Assembly (NCBI GenBank): GCA_018241425.1
Contig: JAFEDU010000002.1
Location: 1-64,000 of the forward strand
Direction: 5' to 3'
DNA length: 64,000 nt
Origin: Pseudomonadota bacterium
Lineage (GTDB): Bacteria; Pseudomonadota; Gammaproteobacteria; Steroidobacterales; Steroidobacteraceae
Of the stretch, positions 54,568 to 64,000 are shown piece by piece. Below the pieces are notes generated by a model that ran no database searches, was not told the DNA's origin, and was given only the letters and a program-made list of their open reading frames with translations. Each line of letters begins with the position of its first letter. Position 1 is the first letter of the stretch. A program made the translations under genes and the position numbers.

Positions 54568-55749
54568 CTACGCGGCGCGGGTGGCCGCGAAATGCCGCAT
54601 GAAGCGGCCGCGGACCTCCTCGGGCGTGACGCTCGGGCGCGGCAGGTCGGAAGGCGTGCCGGCCCTGATGTGGAGGCGCGCGAAGCGCGGCCCCGCAAGT
54701 GGCGCGTCCTGCAGCCACGCGGCGAGCTCCCGCAGGTCGCTCGTCTCCAGCGCCTCGGCGTAGCCGCAGGCACGCGCGATACCGGCGAAGGACACCTGCG
54801 GCGAGACGGTGGCCTGGCCGCCCGTCGAGTCGTGGCAGCCGTTGTCGAGCAGCAGGTGATGAAGGTTCGGCGGCGCGTACGCGCCGGCGGTCGCGAACGC
54901 CCCCATGCGCATGAGCGCCGCCCCGTCGCCGTCCAGCGCAAGCACCCTGAGGTCCGGTCGCGCGAGCGCCACGCCGAGGGCAAGCGGCACCACGCAGCCC
55001 ATCGAGCCCACCATGTAGAGGTGGCTCGGGCGATCGGCCAGTGCGTACAGCTCGCGTCCGCAGAAGCCGGTCGAGGCGAGCACGGCGCCCGCCTCGGGGC
55101 CGGTGTGCTCGAGCACCGTGCGCAGGGCTTCCTGTCGGCTCGGAAGCGAGACGCCCGTGCCGGCCACTGCGGCCGTCGCGGTGCTTCCCGGCGCCCGGGC
55201 CGCGGGCACGCGTGCCGGCCCCAGGGCCTGCGGTGCCACGCTGCCCTTCTGCATGAGAAGGGCGTACGGGCGCCCGGTCGCGTCCATGTGCGCCGTGGCC
55301 CGTTCCAGGGCCGGGGCGATGCCGGCCGCGTCCACCGGGAACAGCTCCCAGGGGATCTGCATCGTCTCGAGCAGCTTTGGTGTGATGGGTCCCATCAGGG
55401 CGTGCTGCGGCTCGTCGGCGATGCCGGGCTGGCCGCGCCAGGTGACGATGAGCAGCTGCGGCAGGCGGAACGTCCAGGTCAGCGAGGTGAGGGGGCTCAC
55501 CGCGTTGCCGAGGCCCGAGTTCTGCATCATGGTGATGCCGCGGCGGCAGCGACCGCGGCCGTCGCCACCGAGGGCGATGCCGGCGATCAGTGCGACCGCG
55601 TCGCCCTCGTTCGCCATCGAGACGTAGTGCAGCGTCGGGTCGTTCAGCACATAGTTGATGAACGGGGTGAGGAACGAGCACGGCACCCCTGCATACCAGT
55701 CGAACCCGCGCGCGCGTGCCGCCTCGACGAACTCGCGCGCCTCAATCAT
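54568..55749 (-). CDS. Phosphonopyruvate decarboxylase
   Basis: Thiamine-diphosphate enzyme (393 aa) that makes phosphonoacetaldehyde, pulling the PEP mutase reaction forward. It has [56 protein letters not shown] and [16 protein letters not shown]; the TPP motif is [13 protein letters not shown]. In other family members the last two read GSMGHA and LMHMG, so two histidines are replaced here. It overlaps the PEP mutase fusion by 8 bases and so forms an operon with it. Confidence 0.88.
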   Translation of the reverse strand: MIEAREFVEAARARGFDWYAGVPCSFLTPFINYVLNDPTLHYVSMANEGDAVALIAGIALGGDGRGRCRRGITMMQNSGLGNAVSPLTSLTWTFRLPQLLIVTWRGQPGIADEPQHALMGPITPKLLETMQIPWELFPVDAAGIAPALERATAHMDATGRPYALLMQKGSVAPQALGPARVPAARAPGSTATAAVAGTGVSLPSRQEALRTVLEHTGPEAGAVLASTGFCGRELYALADRPSHLYMVGSMGCVVPLALGVALARPDLRVLALDGDGAALMRMGAFATAGAYAPPNLHHLLLDNGCHDSTGGQATVSPQVSFAGIARACGYAEALETSDLRELAAWLQDAPLAGPRFARLHIRAGTPSDLPRPSVTPEEVRGRFMRHFAATRAA

Positions 55750-57472
55750 GTGGGCGCGAGCCCTCGGGCGCCTCCTGGCCGAGCGGGGACTGCGCGTGCG
55801 CGAAGTCCACCGCGCGCTGCAGGTCCTCCAGGTCGTTCACACCGCGCCAGTGGCCGTGCACGTAGAGCACCTCGATGGCGGCGCCGCCGGCTATCAGGGC
55901 GTTCAGGAGCTCGGGCATGTCGAGCTGGTCGAAGTCGTGGCGTCCCTTGAGCCCGGCGAGCGCCGCCTTGATGAGCGCAAGGCCTCGGGCGGAGGCGTTG
56001 AGCAGCCCGATCCAGCGCCCCTGCGGCTGCGGTGCAAGGGTCGCGACCGGCCCTGCCGGCGCGCTCTTGCTGACCACGCGCTCGAGCAGCACCGGAGAGC
56101 CGAACAGGTCGCGGTCGTCGCCGCGCGAGCAGTAGGCGAAGTCGCGCACCGTGCGGTTGGCGACCCCGGGCTGGGAGTCGACCACCACCGCGAGGTCGGC
56201 ACGGCACTCAGTGAGGTCGCGCAGCACGTAGCTGCGGAACAGCAGGTCCCCGTAGGAGATCAGCACGTCCGACTCCACCGCATCGATCGCGCAGGCGAGC
56301 GATGCCAGCTCGCCCGTGTGCTCGTAGCGCTCGTTCACCACCACGCGCACGCCGCTCGGATCGATGGCATCGGCGCGGTAGCCGCCCACCACGGTGATGT
56401 CGTTGACCTGGTGGCGCTTGAAGCCGTCGACCATCCAGCGCAGCAGGGGCTTGCCCGCGATCGGCAGCATGATCTTGGGACGGTCGGTGGTGAGCGCCTC
56501 CAGCCCCCGCCCGCGCGTGGCGGCGAGCACGATGGCGGCCCGGGTCGCGGCACTGCCGGTGAGATACTGCCGCTCGGCGGCCTCGTACTCCCCGGCATCC
56601 TGCAGGCGGAAGATCTCCTCGACCGGCACGATCCGGTCCTCGACGTTGACCAGGGTCTGGCTGCCGTAAACCTCGCGCGCGATGCTCTGCATGGCGGTCG
56701 CCGCCGAGCGCAGCAGGTGGTTCGCCCAGATGACGAGGCTGATGCCGGCCTCGCGGAACACTGCGGTCGGGGTGCTGTAATAGCGGGTCGGCACGATCAC
56801 GAGCGGGCCGCGGCCCGCCCATTCGCGCGCGAAGGCGAGGATCTCGTCGGCCTTCGAGAGCTTGCTGTGGATGAGGATCGCATCGGCACCGGCGCGCCGG
56901 TACGCCTCGGCCCGCCGCAGCGCCTCGTCCATGCCCCAGCCGGCGATCAGTGCCTCCACGCGCGCCACCAGGCAGAAGTCGGGATCCTGCTGCGTGTCCT
57001 TGGCGGCGGCGATCTTGCCGCAGAACTCCTCGACGTCGGCGAGCGGCTGGCGCTCGCCGTTCAGGAAGCTGTTGGTCTTGGGGAACAGCTTGTCCTCGAT
57101 GCACACCCCGGCGATGCCGCGCTGCTCGAGCTTGCGCACCAGGCGCCGCACGTTGTTGAAGTTGCCGTAGCCGGTGTCCCCATCCAGCAGGATCGGCAGG
57201 TCACCGGCGTCCGCCATGAACTCGAGCATGTCCACGACCTGAGTCCAGCTCGCCTCGTTGTTGTCGCGCACGCCGAACTGCGCCGAGATCGACAGGCCCG
57301 AAGCCCAGATGCCCTTGAAGCCCGCCTCGCGCACGATGCGCGCCGAGAGCCCGTTGTGGGCCTCCATCAGGAACTCGAGCTCGGCGCTCGCGAGCATGGC
57401 GCGCAGCTTGGCGCTGCGGGTTGCCTGGGGTGGCCTTGCGGGCTCGAGCGCGGCGGAGGAGCGGGCGGTCAC
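55742..57472 (-). CDS. PEP mutase fused to a nucleotidyltransferase
   Basis: 576-aa fusion. Residues about 20-310 are phosphoenolpyruvate mutase, which forms the C-P bond: [26 protein letters not shown]97[10 protein letters not shown] and E126-DKLFPKTNS. Residues about 325-570 are a GT-A nucleotidyltransferase ([52 protein letters not shown]) likely to activate a phosphonate, for example as a CMP derivative. GTG 57472 is chosen because it overlaps the stop of a well-initiated 11-codon ORF and gives the family N-terminus. The longer open frame to 57706 is non-conserved. Confidence 0.9.
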   Translation of the reverse strand: MTARSSAALEPARPPQATRSAKLRAMLASAELEFLMEAHNGLSARIVREAGFKGIWASGLSISAQFGVRDNNEASWTQVVDMLEFMADAGDLPILLDGDTGYGNFNNVRRLVRKLEQRGIAGVCIEDKLFPKTNSFLNGERQPLADVEEFCGKIAAAKDTQQDPDFCLVARVEALIAGWGMDEALRRAEAYRRAGADAILIHSKLSKADEILAFAREWAGRGPLVIVPTRYYSTPTAVFREAGISLVIWANHLLRSAATAMQSIAREVYGSQTLVNVEDRIVPVEEIFRLQDAGEYEAAERQYLTGSAATRAAIVLAATRGRGLEALTTDRPKIMLPIAGKPLLRWMVDGFKRHQVNDITVVGGYRADAIDPSGVRVVVNERYEHTGELASLACAIDAVESDVLISYGDLLFRSYVLRDLTECRADLAVVVDSQPGVANRTVRDFAYCSRGDDRDLFGSPVLLERVVSKSAPAGPVATLAPQPQGRWIGLLNASARGLALIKAALAGLKGRHDFDQLDMPELLNALIAGGAAIEVLYVHGHWRGVNDLEDLQRAVDFAHAQSPLGQEAPEGSRPHD

Positions 57473-57504
57473 GGGCACACCGTCACAGGCAGGCAATTCG
57501 GCAT
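57469..57504 (-). CDS. Leader mini-ORF coupled to the PEP mutase fusion
   Basis: Eleven codons, [11 protein letters not shown], start at an ATG preceded by GGGAGGAGA, the strongest ribosome site in the region. The stop overlaps the GTG of the fusion gene (GTGA). It probably loads ribosomes for the weak GTG start. A TAGAAT -10 box is at 57535-57540. An alternative is an indel that separates the true start from the gene. Confidence 0.45.
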   Translation of the reverse strand: MPNCLPVTVCP

Positions 57505-57575
57505 GGCGGCTCTCCTCCCTCGAAATGGGAGGCGATTCTAGCCGTCCACGCGCGCGGTACAGGCGGGTTTTTCCC

Positions 57576-58070
57576 CTACGGGGAGGTGTGGCGGGTGCCG
57601 GGCGCCTCCCGGCTGACGCGCACGTCCCTCCGCAGGCGGATGGCGGATTCGATCCCCTGGTAGTAGCCGGGGACCTCGCCGGTCTCGAGGTAGCCGAGGG
57701 ATGCATAGAAGGTGCGCGCGACGGCGTTGTCGGCGCGCAGCTCGAGCCCGATGACGAAGGTGCCGGCGGTTAGCGCGCTGTCCTCGAGCCAGGTGAGCAG
57801 GTGGCGCGCGACCCCGCGGCGGCGGTGGCCGGGGGCGACCGCGAGCAGGTTGAGGTGCGCCGTCTCGTCGCCGAAACGCATGATGGCGAAGCCTGCGATG
57901 TCGTCCGGGCCGCGCGCGGTGAGCACCACGCTGTCGGGGTCGCGGATGTACCAGCCGATGCGCACCGCGCCCCAGGCCGGCTTCAGTCCCGCCTCCACGT
58001 AGCGCTCGGACATGCGCGCGATCGGCGCGGCATCCGCGCGGCGGGCGAGTTCGATGCGGTAGTCGTCCAC
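57576..58070 (-). CDS. GNAT-family N-acetyltransferase
   Basis: 164-aa GCN5-related acyltransferase, RimI-like. The acetyl-CoA loop is [17 protein letters not shown], and the C-terminal motif [21 protein letters not shown] is typical. The N-terminus ([26 protein letters not shown]) fits. It lies between yebC and the phosphonate genes on the same strand; it could acylate a phosphonate or a protein, which is not decidable here. Confidence 0.85.
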   Translation of the reverse strand: MDDYRIELARRADAAPIARMSERYVEAGLKPAWGAVRIGWYIRDPDSVVLTARGPDDIAGFAIMRFGDETAHLNLLAVAPGHRRRGVARHLLTWLEDSALTAGTFVIGLELRADNAVARTFYASLGYLETGEVPGYYQGIESAIRLRRDVRVSREAPGTRHTSP

Positions 58071-58099
58071 GCTTTCCGGAGCTTAGCGCGAAGCGCGCC

Positions 58100-58822
58100 T
58101 CAGGCGAGCGTGTGGAACACTTTCTGCACGTCGTCGTCCTGCTCGAGCTTGTCGATCAGGGTAAGCACCTCGGTGGCCTGCTCCTCCGGGAGCTCCGTGG
58201 GCACGGTGCAGATGTACTCGTGCTCGGCCGACAGCGGGGTGATGCCGCGGGCCTCGAGGGCCTCCTGCAGGTGCCCGAAGTCGGCGAACGCGCCGCGGAT
58301 GACCAGCTGCGGCTCGCCCTTCTCGCCGGTACTCTCGCCCATCTCGTCCAGGCCATGGTCGATGAGGTACAGCTCCAGGTCGTCCTGGTCGATCCCTTCC
58401 GGGTTCAGGCGGAACACGCCCATCTTCCGGAACAGGAAGCTGACGCTGCCGTGGGTGGCGAGGTTGCCGCCGTTCTTGGTGATGACGTTGCGCACCTGGG
58501 CCACCGTGCGGGTGGGGTTGTCGGTGGCGGTCTCGACCAGGAGCGCCACCCCGTGCGGCGCGTAGCCCTCGTAGATCACCTCATGGTAGTTGGTGGCATC
58601 GCGCCCCACGGCGCGCTTGATCGCAGCCTCTACCTTGTCCTTGGGCATGTTGACGGCGCGCGCGTTCTGGATCGTGCGCCGGAGCATGGGGTTGGAGGCC
58701 GGGTCCGGGCCGCCGGACTTGACGGCCATGGTGATGTCCTTCGCGATGCGGGCGAACTGCTTCGCCATGCGGTTCCACCGCGCGAACATCGTGTGCTTTC
58801 TGACTTCGAATATGCGTCCCAT
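58100..58822 (-). CDS. yebC: YebC/PmpR family protein
   Basis: 240-aa TACO1/YebC protein (E. coli 246), a translation or transcription factor linked to relief of ribosome pausing at proline stretches. Conserved blocks are [39 protein letters not shown] and [20 protein letters not shown]. In many genomes it precedes ruvC; here it precedes the GNAT gene, 29 bases away. Confidence 0.95.
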   Translation of the reverse strand: MGRIFEVRKHTMFARWNRMAKQFARIAKDITMAVKSGGPDPASNPMLRRTIQNARAVNMPKDKVEAAIKRAVGRDATNYHEVIYEGYAPHGVALLVETATDNPTRTVAQVRNVITKNGGNLATHGSVSFLFRKMGVFRLNPEGIDQDDLELYLIDHGLDEMGESTGEKGEPQLVIRGAFADFGHLQEALEARGITPLSAEHEYICTVPTELPEEQATEVLTLIDKLEQDDDVQKVFHTLA

Positions 58823-58920
58823 GACGCAAATGGTGCACCAAGGCGGCGCACGCTGCCAGCCGCGCAGGGCGCGCGGCGCGGGGGAATGCCGCCGACGGGG
58901 GAGGGGATCCGGGGCTGCTG

Positions 58921-60072
58921 CTAGGCGAGCTGGGCCTGCAGCACGCGCAGGCGGCGGCGCTGCAGGTTCAGGCGGCGCTCGATCTCACGCAGCTTGCTCT
59001 GCAGGTCGACCTGATCCCAGTGCTCGAGCACGGCACGCTTCTTCTCGTTCAGCCACTCTTCCTTGACGCGCGCCCAGTCGGCGACGGCGGCGAGGAAGTT
59101 CTCGTACTCGTGCGCCAGGCGCGCGCGCAGCGGCTCGAGGTGCTTGTGGGTCTCGGCGGGGTACTTCGCGAGCCGCGCCTGCGCGCGGGTGAACTGCATC
59201 GCGAGCAGCGCCTTCTGGATCTGGAAGGCGGGCGTGCGCTTCAGGCGCCGCGTGATACCGAAGAAGCTCAGCAGGCCGATCAGCCACTTGGTCGGGTCCC
59301 ACTGCCACCAGCGTACGCCGTTGCGGTAGTCGTGCGCGAACAGGTGGTGGAAGTTGTGGTAGCCCTCGCCGTAGGTGATCACCGCGAGCACGGGGTTGTC
59401 GCGCGCCGTGTTCTCCTCGGTGTAGGGCCGGTTGCCCCACATGTGCGCGAGCGAGTTGATGAAGAAGGTGACGTGGTGGCTCCACACCAGGCGCATGAAG
59501 CCGGCGAGGATCAGCATGCCGATGACGTCGCCGAAGATGAGGCCCGCGAGGATCGGCATCCCGAAGTTGATCACCAGCACCAGCGGCACGTAGTGGCGGT
59601 GCTGGAAGGCGAGCATCGGGTCGCGCTTGAGGTCGGGGATGTTGGAGAAGTCCTCGCGGCCGCTCGGGTACTCGCGCACCATCCAGCCGATGTGCGCGAA
59701 CCAGAACCCGCGCCGGATCGAGTACGGGTCCTTGTCCTCGTCGTCGACGTTCAGGTGGTGGGTGCGGTGCCCGCTCGCCCACGCGAATACGCTGTTCTGC
59801 AGCGACATGGTGCCGAACAGCAGCAGGAACAGCTTGAACGACCAGTGCGCATCGTAGGTGCGGTGCGCCCACAGGCGGTGGTAGCCGGCGGTGATCGCCA
59901 TGCCGCTCGCGGTGGTGAAGAACAGCGCCACGATCCAGGTCGCGGTGGTGAAGCCATGGGTGAGCCCGTACCAGGGCGTCGCGATGAGGGCGATGCCGAA
60001 GGTCAGCGCGAACATCAGGGTGTTCACCCAGATCAGGGGCGGCTTGGGCTCGCGGACGGCAGGTGCGCTCAT
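58921..60072 (-). CDS. Membrane acyl desaturase (delta-9 type)
   Basis: 383-aa integral-membrane di-iron desaturase. His boxes are HRLWAH (H65-H70), HRTHH (102-106) and HNFHH (239-243). Two pairs of membrane helices surround them. It introduces a double bond into saturated acyl-CoA or lipid chains. Beyond the usual end, an unusual 100-residue hydrophilic C-terminus rich in Arg, Leu and Glu forms a predicted coiled coil. ATG 60072 has a weak ribosome site. Confidence 0.93.
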   Translation of the reverse strand: MSAPAVREPKPPLIWVNTLMFALTFGIALIATPWYGLTHGFTTATWIVALFFTTASGMAITAGYHRLWAHRTYDAHWSFKLFLLLFGTMSLQNSVFAWASGHRTHHLNVDDEDKDPYSIRRGFWFAHIGWMVREYPSGREDFSNIPDLKRDPMLAFQHRHYVPLVLVINFGMPILAGLIFGDVIGMLILAGFMRLVWSHHVTFFINSLAHMWGNRPYTEENTARDNPVLAVITYGEGYHNFHHLFAHDYRNGVRWWQWDPTKWLIGLLSFFGITRRLKRTPAFQIQKALLAMQFTRAQARLAKYPAETHKHLEPLRARLAHEYENFLAAVADWARVKEEWLNEKKRAVLEHWDQVDLQSKLREIERRLNLQRRRLRVLQAQLA

Positions 60073-60356
60073 GCGGCTTGTAAGTCCGTGTGGGAATAAG
60101 ACGGCGCCGTAACTTATCACGGCCTTGATCCGAAGGTGGGACTTGCGTCGGCTTTGGGACCCCCCTCGGGAAGGGGCCCCGAACGGCCAAGCTAGACCCG
60201 GTTTCAGGGGGCCTCGCCAGCCCCGCGGAGCGGGATTTCCGTGACCGGCTGCCTTGTAGTTGGGGGCGCCCCGGGGATGCCGCAAGCCCCCGCCGGCCTT
60301 TATCGCGTGCTACCGTTGCGGCCCCTTTTTTCGTGACCACAGGCCCGGAGCACCCC

Positions 60357-62057
60357 GTGACCCACACGTCGACCCTCGCCCGTGCGGGCATCGCCCTCGC
60401 TGCCGCCGCGCTCGCCCTGGCCGCAACGGCCGAACCCGCCGCCCCGCAGGGCCTGGTACCCGGGGCGGTCGAGAAGGCGGCGCACACCCTGATCACCCCG
60501 GCCTCCCTGGCAGGCCCGATACGGTTCCTGGCCTCGGACCTGCTCGAGGGGCGTGGGCCGGCGACGCGCGGCGATGAACTCTCGCGCCTCTACCTGCAGA
60601 CCGAGCTCGAGGCGATGGGCTACAAGCCGGCCTTCGCCAACGGTGCCTGGCAGCAGCCGTTCGACATCGTCGGCATCAAGGCGCAGTTCCCGAAGACCTG
60701 GAGCTTCACGACCAGGGGTGGCAAGGTCGACCTCGCCTGGCACGAGGACTACATCGCCGCGAGCGCCCAGCAGAAGGAACAGGTGAGCGTCGCGGGCGCG
60801 GGCCTGGTGTTCGTCGGCTACGGGATCCAGGCGCCCGAATACCACTGGGACGACTTCAAGGGCCAGGACCTCACCGGCAAGGTGCTGGTAGTGATGAACA
60901 ACGACCCGGACTGGGACCCGAACCTGTTCGCGGGCAAGCGCCGCCTCTACTACGGGCGCTGGGACTACAAGTACGAGAGCGCCGCGCGCCAGAAAGCCGC
61001 CGGGGCCATCATCATCCATACCACTCCATCGGCCGGGTACCCCTTCCAGGTGGTGCAGAGCTCCTGGGGCGGGGAGCAGTTCGAGCTGCCGCAGGGGAGC
61101 GAGCCGCGGCTCGCCTTCCGCGCCTGGGCCACCGAGGACGCGGTGCGGCGGCTCGTGAGGTCGGCCGGGTTCGACCTGGACAAGCTGGTGGAATCCGCCA
61201 AGTCGCGCGACTTCAAGCCGGTCGACCTGGGCGTCACCACCTCGATCGCCTTCACCAACACGCTCTCGCGCGTGAAGACCGCCAACGTCGGCGGCGTGCT
61301 GCCAGGCAACGACCCGAAGCTCAGCCCGCAGGTGGTGGTCTACAGCGCGCACCACGACCACTTCGGCGTCGGCGAGCCGGACAAGAGCGGCGACAAGATC
61401 TACCACGGCGCCGTCGACAACGCCTCCGGCTGCGCGCAGGTGCTTGCGATCGCGCGCGCCTTCGCCTCGCTGCCGCAGCGGCCGCGGCGCACGATCCTGG
61501 CGCTGTTCGTGGCCGGCGAGGAGCGCGGCCTCCTGGGCTCGGCCTACTACGCGCAGCACCCGTCCGTGGCGCCGGGGCTGCTCGCGGCCAACATCAACAT
61601 CGACGGCGGCAACATCTTCGGGCGCAGCCGCGAGGCGGTGCTGGTGAGCCTCGGCAAGTCCTCGCTCGATGAGGTGGCCGAGGCGGTCGCGAAGTCGCAG
61701 GGCCGCAGGCTCGAGGGCGACCAGTTCCCCGACCGCGGCTACTACTACCGCTCCGACCAGTTCTCCTTCGCCAAGATCGGCGTGCCGGCGCTGTACTTCT
61801 CGGAAGGGACCGACATCATCGGCAAGCCCGCCGGCTGGGGTAAGCAGCAGCACGATGACTGGGAGCTGAAGAAGTACCACCAGCCGAGCGACAAGCTCGA
61901 GGACAGCTGGAACTTCGACGGCATGGTCGAGGACGCCCAGCTCGACCTCATCGCCGGCTGGCTGATCGCGCAGGCCGATGCCATGCCGACCTGGAAGCCG
62001 GGCGACGAATTCGAGGCGGCGCGCAAGAAGGCGATCGCCGCGCTGCCAAAGAACTAA
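60357..62057 (+). CDS. Secreted M28-family zinc aminopeptidase
   Basis: 566-aa exported peptidase. The signal peptide is THTSTLARAGIALAAAALALAATAEPA. A PA-domain lies in the N-terminal half (about 100-260). Zinc ligands are in SAHHDHFG, GAVDNASGCA, GEERGLLGS, DGGNIF and a final HQPSDK. GTG 60357 is 7 bases after CGGAG and gives a good signal peptide; an earlier GTG (60333) lacks one. Confidence 0.9.
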   Translation: MTHTSTLARAGIALAAAALALAATAEPAAPQGLVPGAVEKAAHTLITPASLAGPIRFLASDLLEGRGPATRGDELSRLYLQTELEAMGYKPAFANGAWQQPFDIVGIKAQFPKTWSFTTRGGKVDLAWHEDYIAASAQQKEQVSVAGAGLVFVGYGIQAPEYHWDDFKGQDLTGKVLVVMNNDPDWDPNLFAGKRRLYYGRWDYKYESAARQKAAGAIIIHTTPSAGYPFQVVQSSWGGEQFELPQGSEPRLAFRAWATEDAVRRLVRSAGFDLDKLVESAKSRDFKPVDLGVTTSIAFTNTLSRVKTANVGGVLPGNDPKLSPQVVVYSAHHDHFGVGEPDKSGDKIYHGAVDNASGCAQVLAIARAFASLPQRPRRTILALFVAGEERGLLGSAYYAQHPSVAPGLLAANINIDGGNIFGRSREAVLVSLGKSSLDEVAEAVAKSQGRRLEGDQFPDRGYYYRSDQFSFAKIGVPALYFSEGTDIIGKPAGWGKQQHDDWELKKYHQPSDKLEDSWNFDGMVEDAQLDLIAGWLIAQADAMPTWKPGDEFEAARKKAIAALPKN

Positions 62058-62084
62058 CGTTCAGATCAACTTCGGGAGCACGCG

Positions 62085-63281
62085 ATGTTCGAGGGTCTGG
62101 AGCAGATTGCGGCCGATGCGATCCTGGGTCTGATGGCGGCCTTCCGGGCCGACCCGGACAAGCACAAGGTCGACCTCGGCGTCGGCGTGTACCGCAACGA
62201 TCACGGCGACACGCCGGTGCTCGGTGCCGTGCGGCGCGCCGAGGAGGCCCTGATCGCCGAGCAGACGACCAAGACCTACGTGGGGCCGGCCGGCAACCCG
62301 CTCTTCAACGCCGAGATGGAGAAGCTGGTGTTCGGGCCCGCGCACGCGGCGCTCAAGGCCGGGCGGGTGAAGACCGTTCAGACCCCCGGTGGCTGCGGGG
62401 CGCTGCGCCTCGGGGCCGACCTCATCCGCCTCTCGGCCCCGGGCTCGGTGGTGCACGTGAGCGACCCGACCTGGGCCAACCACGTGCCGCTGCTCAGCGG
62501 CGCGGGACTGAAGCTCGAGCGCTACCCGTACTTCGATCCTGCCACCGGGGGGGTGCAGTTCGGCGCCATGCTCGGGGCGCTGGAGAAGCTGCCGCCGCGC
62601 GCCGTGGTGCTGCTGCATGCCTCCTGCCACAACCCGACCGGTGCCGACCTCTCGCAGGAGCAGTGGCGCGAGGTGCTGGCGCTCGTGCGCCGCCGCCAGC
62701 TCCTGCCCTTCATCGACATGGCCTACCAGGGCCTGGGCGACGGACTGGAGCCGGACTGCTTCCCGATCCGGCTGTTCTGCGCGGAACTCCCGGAAGTGGT
62801 GTGCGCGGTGTCGTGCTCGAAGAACTTCGGGCTGTACCGCGAGCGCGTCGGCGCGCTGCACGTGCTGACGCAGGACGCCAAGAGCGCCGATGCGGTGGGG
62901 AGCCAGCTGGTGAAGCTGGGGCGCGGCATGTGGTCGATGCCGCCGGACCACGGCGCCGAGATCGTGCGCCGGATCCTCGCCGACCACACGCTGCGGCACC
63001 TGTGGGAGGAGGAGGTCGGGGCCATGCGCCGGCGCATCCAGCACCTGCGGCACGACTTCGTGGCACAGCTGAAGAACCACTGCCCGCAGCACGACTTCGG
63101 CTTCATCGAGCGCCAGAAGGGGATGTTCTCCTTCCTCGGCGTGACGACGCCGCAGGTACACACGCTGCGTAGTGCGCACCACATCTACATGACCGACGAC
63201 AGCCGCATCAACATCGCGGGCCTCAGGAACCAGAACCTCGAGTACGTCGCCACCGCGGTCGCGCAGGTGCTGAAGGGCTAG
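62085..63281 (+). CDS. tyrB: Aromatic/aspartate aminotransferase
   Basis: PLP aminotransferase of class I (398 aa; E. coli TyrB 397). Markers are KVDLGVGVYRNDHGDTPVL, TPGGCGALRLGADLI, LLHASCHNPTGADLS and the PLP-lysine site VSCSKNFGLYRERVG. TyrB versus AspC specificity is uncertain. It converges on the Lrp-type gene, sharing 4 bases at the stop codons. Confidence 0.93.
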   Translation: MFEGLEQIAADAILGLMAAFRADPDKHKVDLGVGVYRNDHGDTPVLGAVRRAEEALIAEQTTKTYVGPAGNPLFNAEMEKLVFGPAHAALKAGRVKTVQTPGGCGALRLGADLIRLSAPGSVVHVSDPTWANHVPLLSGAGLKLERYPYFDPATGGVQFGAMLGALEKLPPRAVVLLHASCHNPTGADLSQEQWREVLALVRRRQLLPFIDMAYQGLGDGLEPDCFPIRLFCAELPEVVCAVSCSKNFGLYRERVGALHVLTQDAKSADAVGSQLVKLGRGMWSMPPDHGAEIVRRILADHTLRHLWEEEVGAMRRRIQHLRHDFVAQLKNHCPQHDFGFIERQKGMFSFLGVTTPQVHTLRSAHHIYMTDDSRINIAGLRNQNLEYVATAVAQVLKG

Positions 63282-63796
63282 GAGCCTTCGGGCACCGCGA
63301 GTCGGTGGGTGGACTTGACCTCTTCCATGACGAAGTAGGTGTGGGTCTGCTGCACGCCCCGGACGGATGCGATGTGCTCGCCGAGGAAGCGGCGGTAGCT
63401 CTCCATGTCGGTGACGCGCACCTTCAGCAGGTAGTCGAAGCCGCCGGCCACCATGTGGCATTCCATGACCTCATCGTGCGCCAGCATCACCTGCTTGAAG
63501 CGCTCAAAGGCATCCGGGGTCGTGCGGTCGAGGGACACCTCGACGTAGGCCAGGAGCTTCAGTCCCAGCCGCGCCGGGTTCAGCCGCGCGAAGTACCCCT
63601 CGATGAAGCCGGCCGCCTCCAGGCGCCGCACGCGCTCGAGCGTCGGGGTGACCGTCAGGTGCACCTCGCGCGCGAGCTGGGCGACGCTGGTGCGGCCGTC
63701 CTGCTGGAGGCGCGCCAGCAGCCGCCGGTCGATCCGGTCCAGGCCACGCTCCGCGGGCGGGGAGGCCGGTGCTGATTCAGGGGTGGTTTTTGTCAC
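63278..63796 (-). CDS. Lrp/AsnC-family transcriptional regulator
   Basis: 172-aa regulator, slightly long owing to an N-terminal Ser/Ala/Pro-rich stretch. The helix-turn-helix is LDRIDRRLLARLQQDGRTSVAQLAREVHLTVTPTLERVRRLEAAGFI; the RAM ligand domain follows (MLAHDEVMECHMVAGGFDYLLKVRVTDMESYRRFL). It is divergent from the gene starting at 63899 and probably controls it in response to an amino acid. Confidence 0.94.
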   Translation of the reverse strand: MTKTTPESAPASPPAERGLDRIDRRLLARLQQDGRTSVAQLAREVHLTVTPTLERVRRLEAAGFIEGYFARLNPARLGLKLLAYVEVSLDRTTPDAFERFKQVMLAHDEVMECHMVAGGFDYLLKVRVTDMESYRRFLGEHIASVRGVQQTHTYFVMEEVKSTHRLAVPEGS

Positions 63797-63898
63797 TATG
63801 GCAGTCGATTAAACTACTAATGGGGCTAAAACGGATAAATATGCTCTGCTGATGACTCTATCATGAGAACGATTAACTGCCCTTCCTGAGAAATTCCC

Positions 63899-64000
63899 AT
63901 GAGCGTGTCCCCGAACCCGGTGCCCGACAGCGGCGCCCTGAATGCCCTGCGCGAGCGCCTGCGGGCGGCCACCCTGCGTCCCGAGGCCGATGCCTCGGAC
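63899..64000 (+). CDS. N-terminus of an unidentified gene, possibly putA (partial)
   Basis: An ATG at 63899 opens a frame that runs off the window (34 residues seen, starting MSVSPNPVPDSGALNAL). CCTTCCTGAGAAATTCCC precedes it, with no good ribosome site. A divergent Lrp/AsnC regulator next to proline catabolic putA is a common arrangement, so putA is a guess. The fragment itself shows no diagnostic motif. Confidence 0.4.
   Translation, partial: MSVSPNPVPDSGALNALRERLRAATLRPEADASD

Noticed and set aside
55655..57541. 628-codon plus-strand frame opposite the PEP mutase fusion
   Set aside because: Antisense shadow; the minus strand carries the family motifs.
1..64000. CRISPR arrays, insertion sequences, prophage or integrative elements
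   Set aside because: I saw no regularly spaced repeats, transposase or integrase motifs, att-like duplications at tRNA-Gln, or phage structural genes.

Overview
The window is dense, GC-rich chromosomal DNA from a free-living, aerobic, Gram-negative bacterium, most likely a gammaproteobacterium. The best evidence is the block zapA - 6S RNA - 5-formyl-THF cyclo-ligase facing ygfB - pepP - ubiH - ubiI, a classic gammaproteobacterial arrangement. It is supported by a CRP/Vfr-type regulator, Coq7/UbiH/UbiI ubiquinone genes, and UrcA proteins. UrcA proteins are frequent in Nevskiales/Steroidobacterales-like lineages, so the order is only an inference. I see no phage, transposon, CRISPR array or plasmid function.

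Layout. 0-6.8 kb: a Tat-exported flavin oxidase, djlA, purC, rpe, crp, coq7, rplM-rpsI and tRNA-Gln(CUG). 6.8-10.7 kb: an accessory island of two UrcA secreted proteins bracketing an unknown 118-residue protein and a membrane sensor (winged helix, TolB-like, TPR). 10.8-20.5 kb: rpiA, a lysine-rich microgene with its own promoter, an EVE protein, the zapA/6S/ygfB/pepP/ubiH/ubiI block, an EamA transporter, phhB and ispG. 20.6-28.7 kb: a tandem glycine riboswitch driving gcvT-gcvH-gcvPA-gcvPB, then dgkA and a very large double-HtrA protease. 28.8-34.6 kb: threonylcarbamoyl-AMP synthase, a eukaryote-type ornithine decarboxylase, a HAD hydrolase, small membrane and HIT proteins, an FKBP isomerase, a GST and a DUF2007 protein. 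34.6-45.9 kb: an AttEFGH-like ABC export module, a periplasmic peroxiredoxin, an Lhr helicase, and DUF3014, PH/SHOCT and SWIM small proteins.

46-52 kb: a MoxXY-like two-component system divergent from pqqABCDE, followed by a peptide deformylase and a DUF3224 protein. This would supply PQQ for periplasmic quinoprotein dehydrogenases, with the two-component pair as a plausible regulator. 52.4-58.8 kb: a run of minus-strand genes holding a TIR-TM-TolB-TPR protein, phosphonopyruvate decarboxylase, a PEP mutase fused to a nucleotidyltransferase (a compact phosphonate pathway with no aminotransferase nearby), a GNAT acetyltransferase and yebC. 58.9-64 kb: an acyl desaturase, a secreted M28 peptidase, an aromatic aminotransferase, an Lrp/AsnC regulator and the start of a divergent gene, possibly putA.

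The points I find most unusual are the phosphonate locus with its mini-ORF-coupled fusion gene, the two paralogous TolB-TPR sensors carrying different input domains (winged helix versus TIR), the Nma111-like double protease, the 16-residue lysine/alanine microprotein gene, and a recurring pattern of -10 boxes placed so close to start codons that several housekeeping mRNAs look leaderless.
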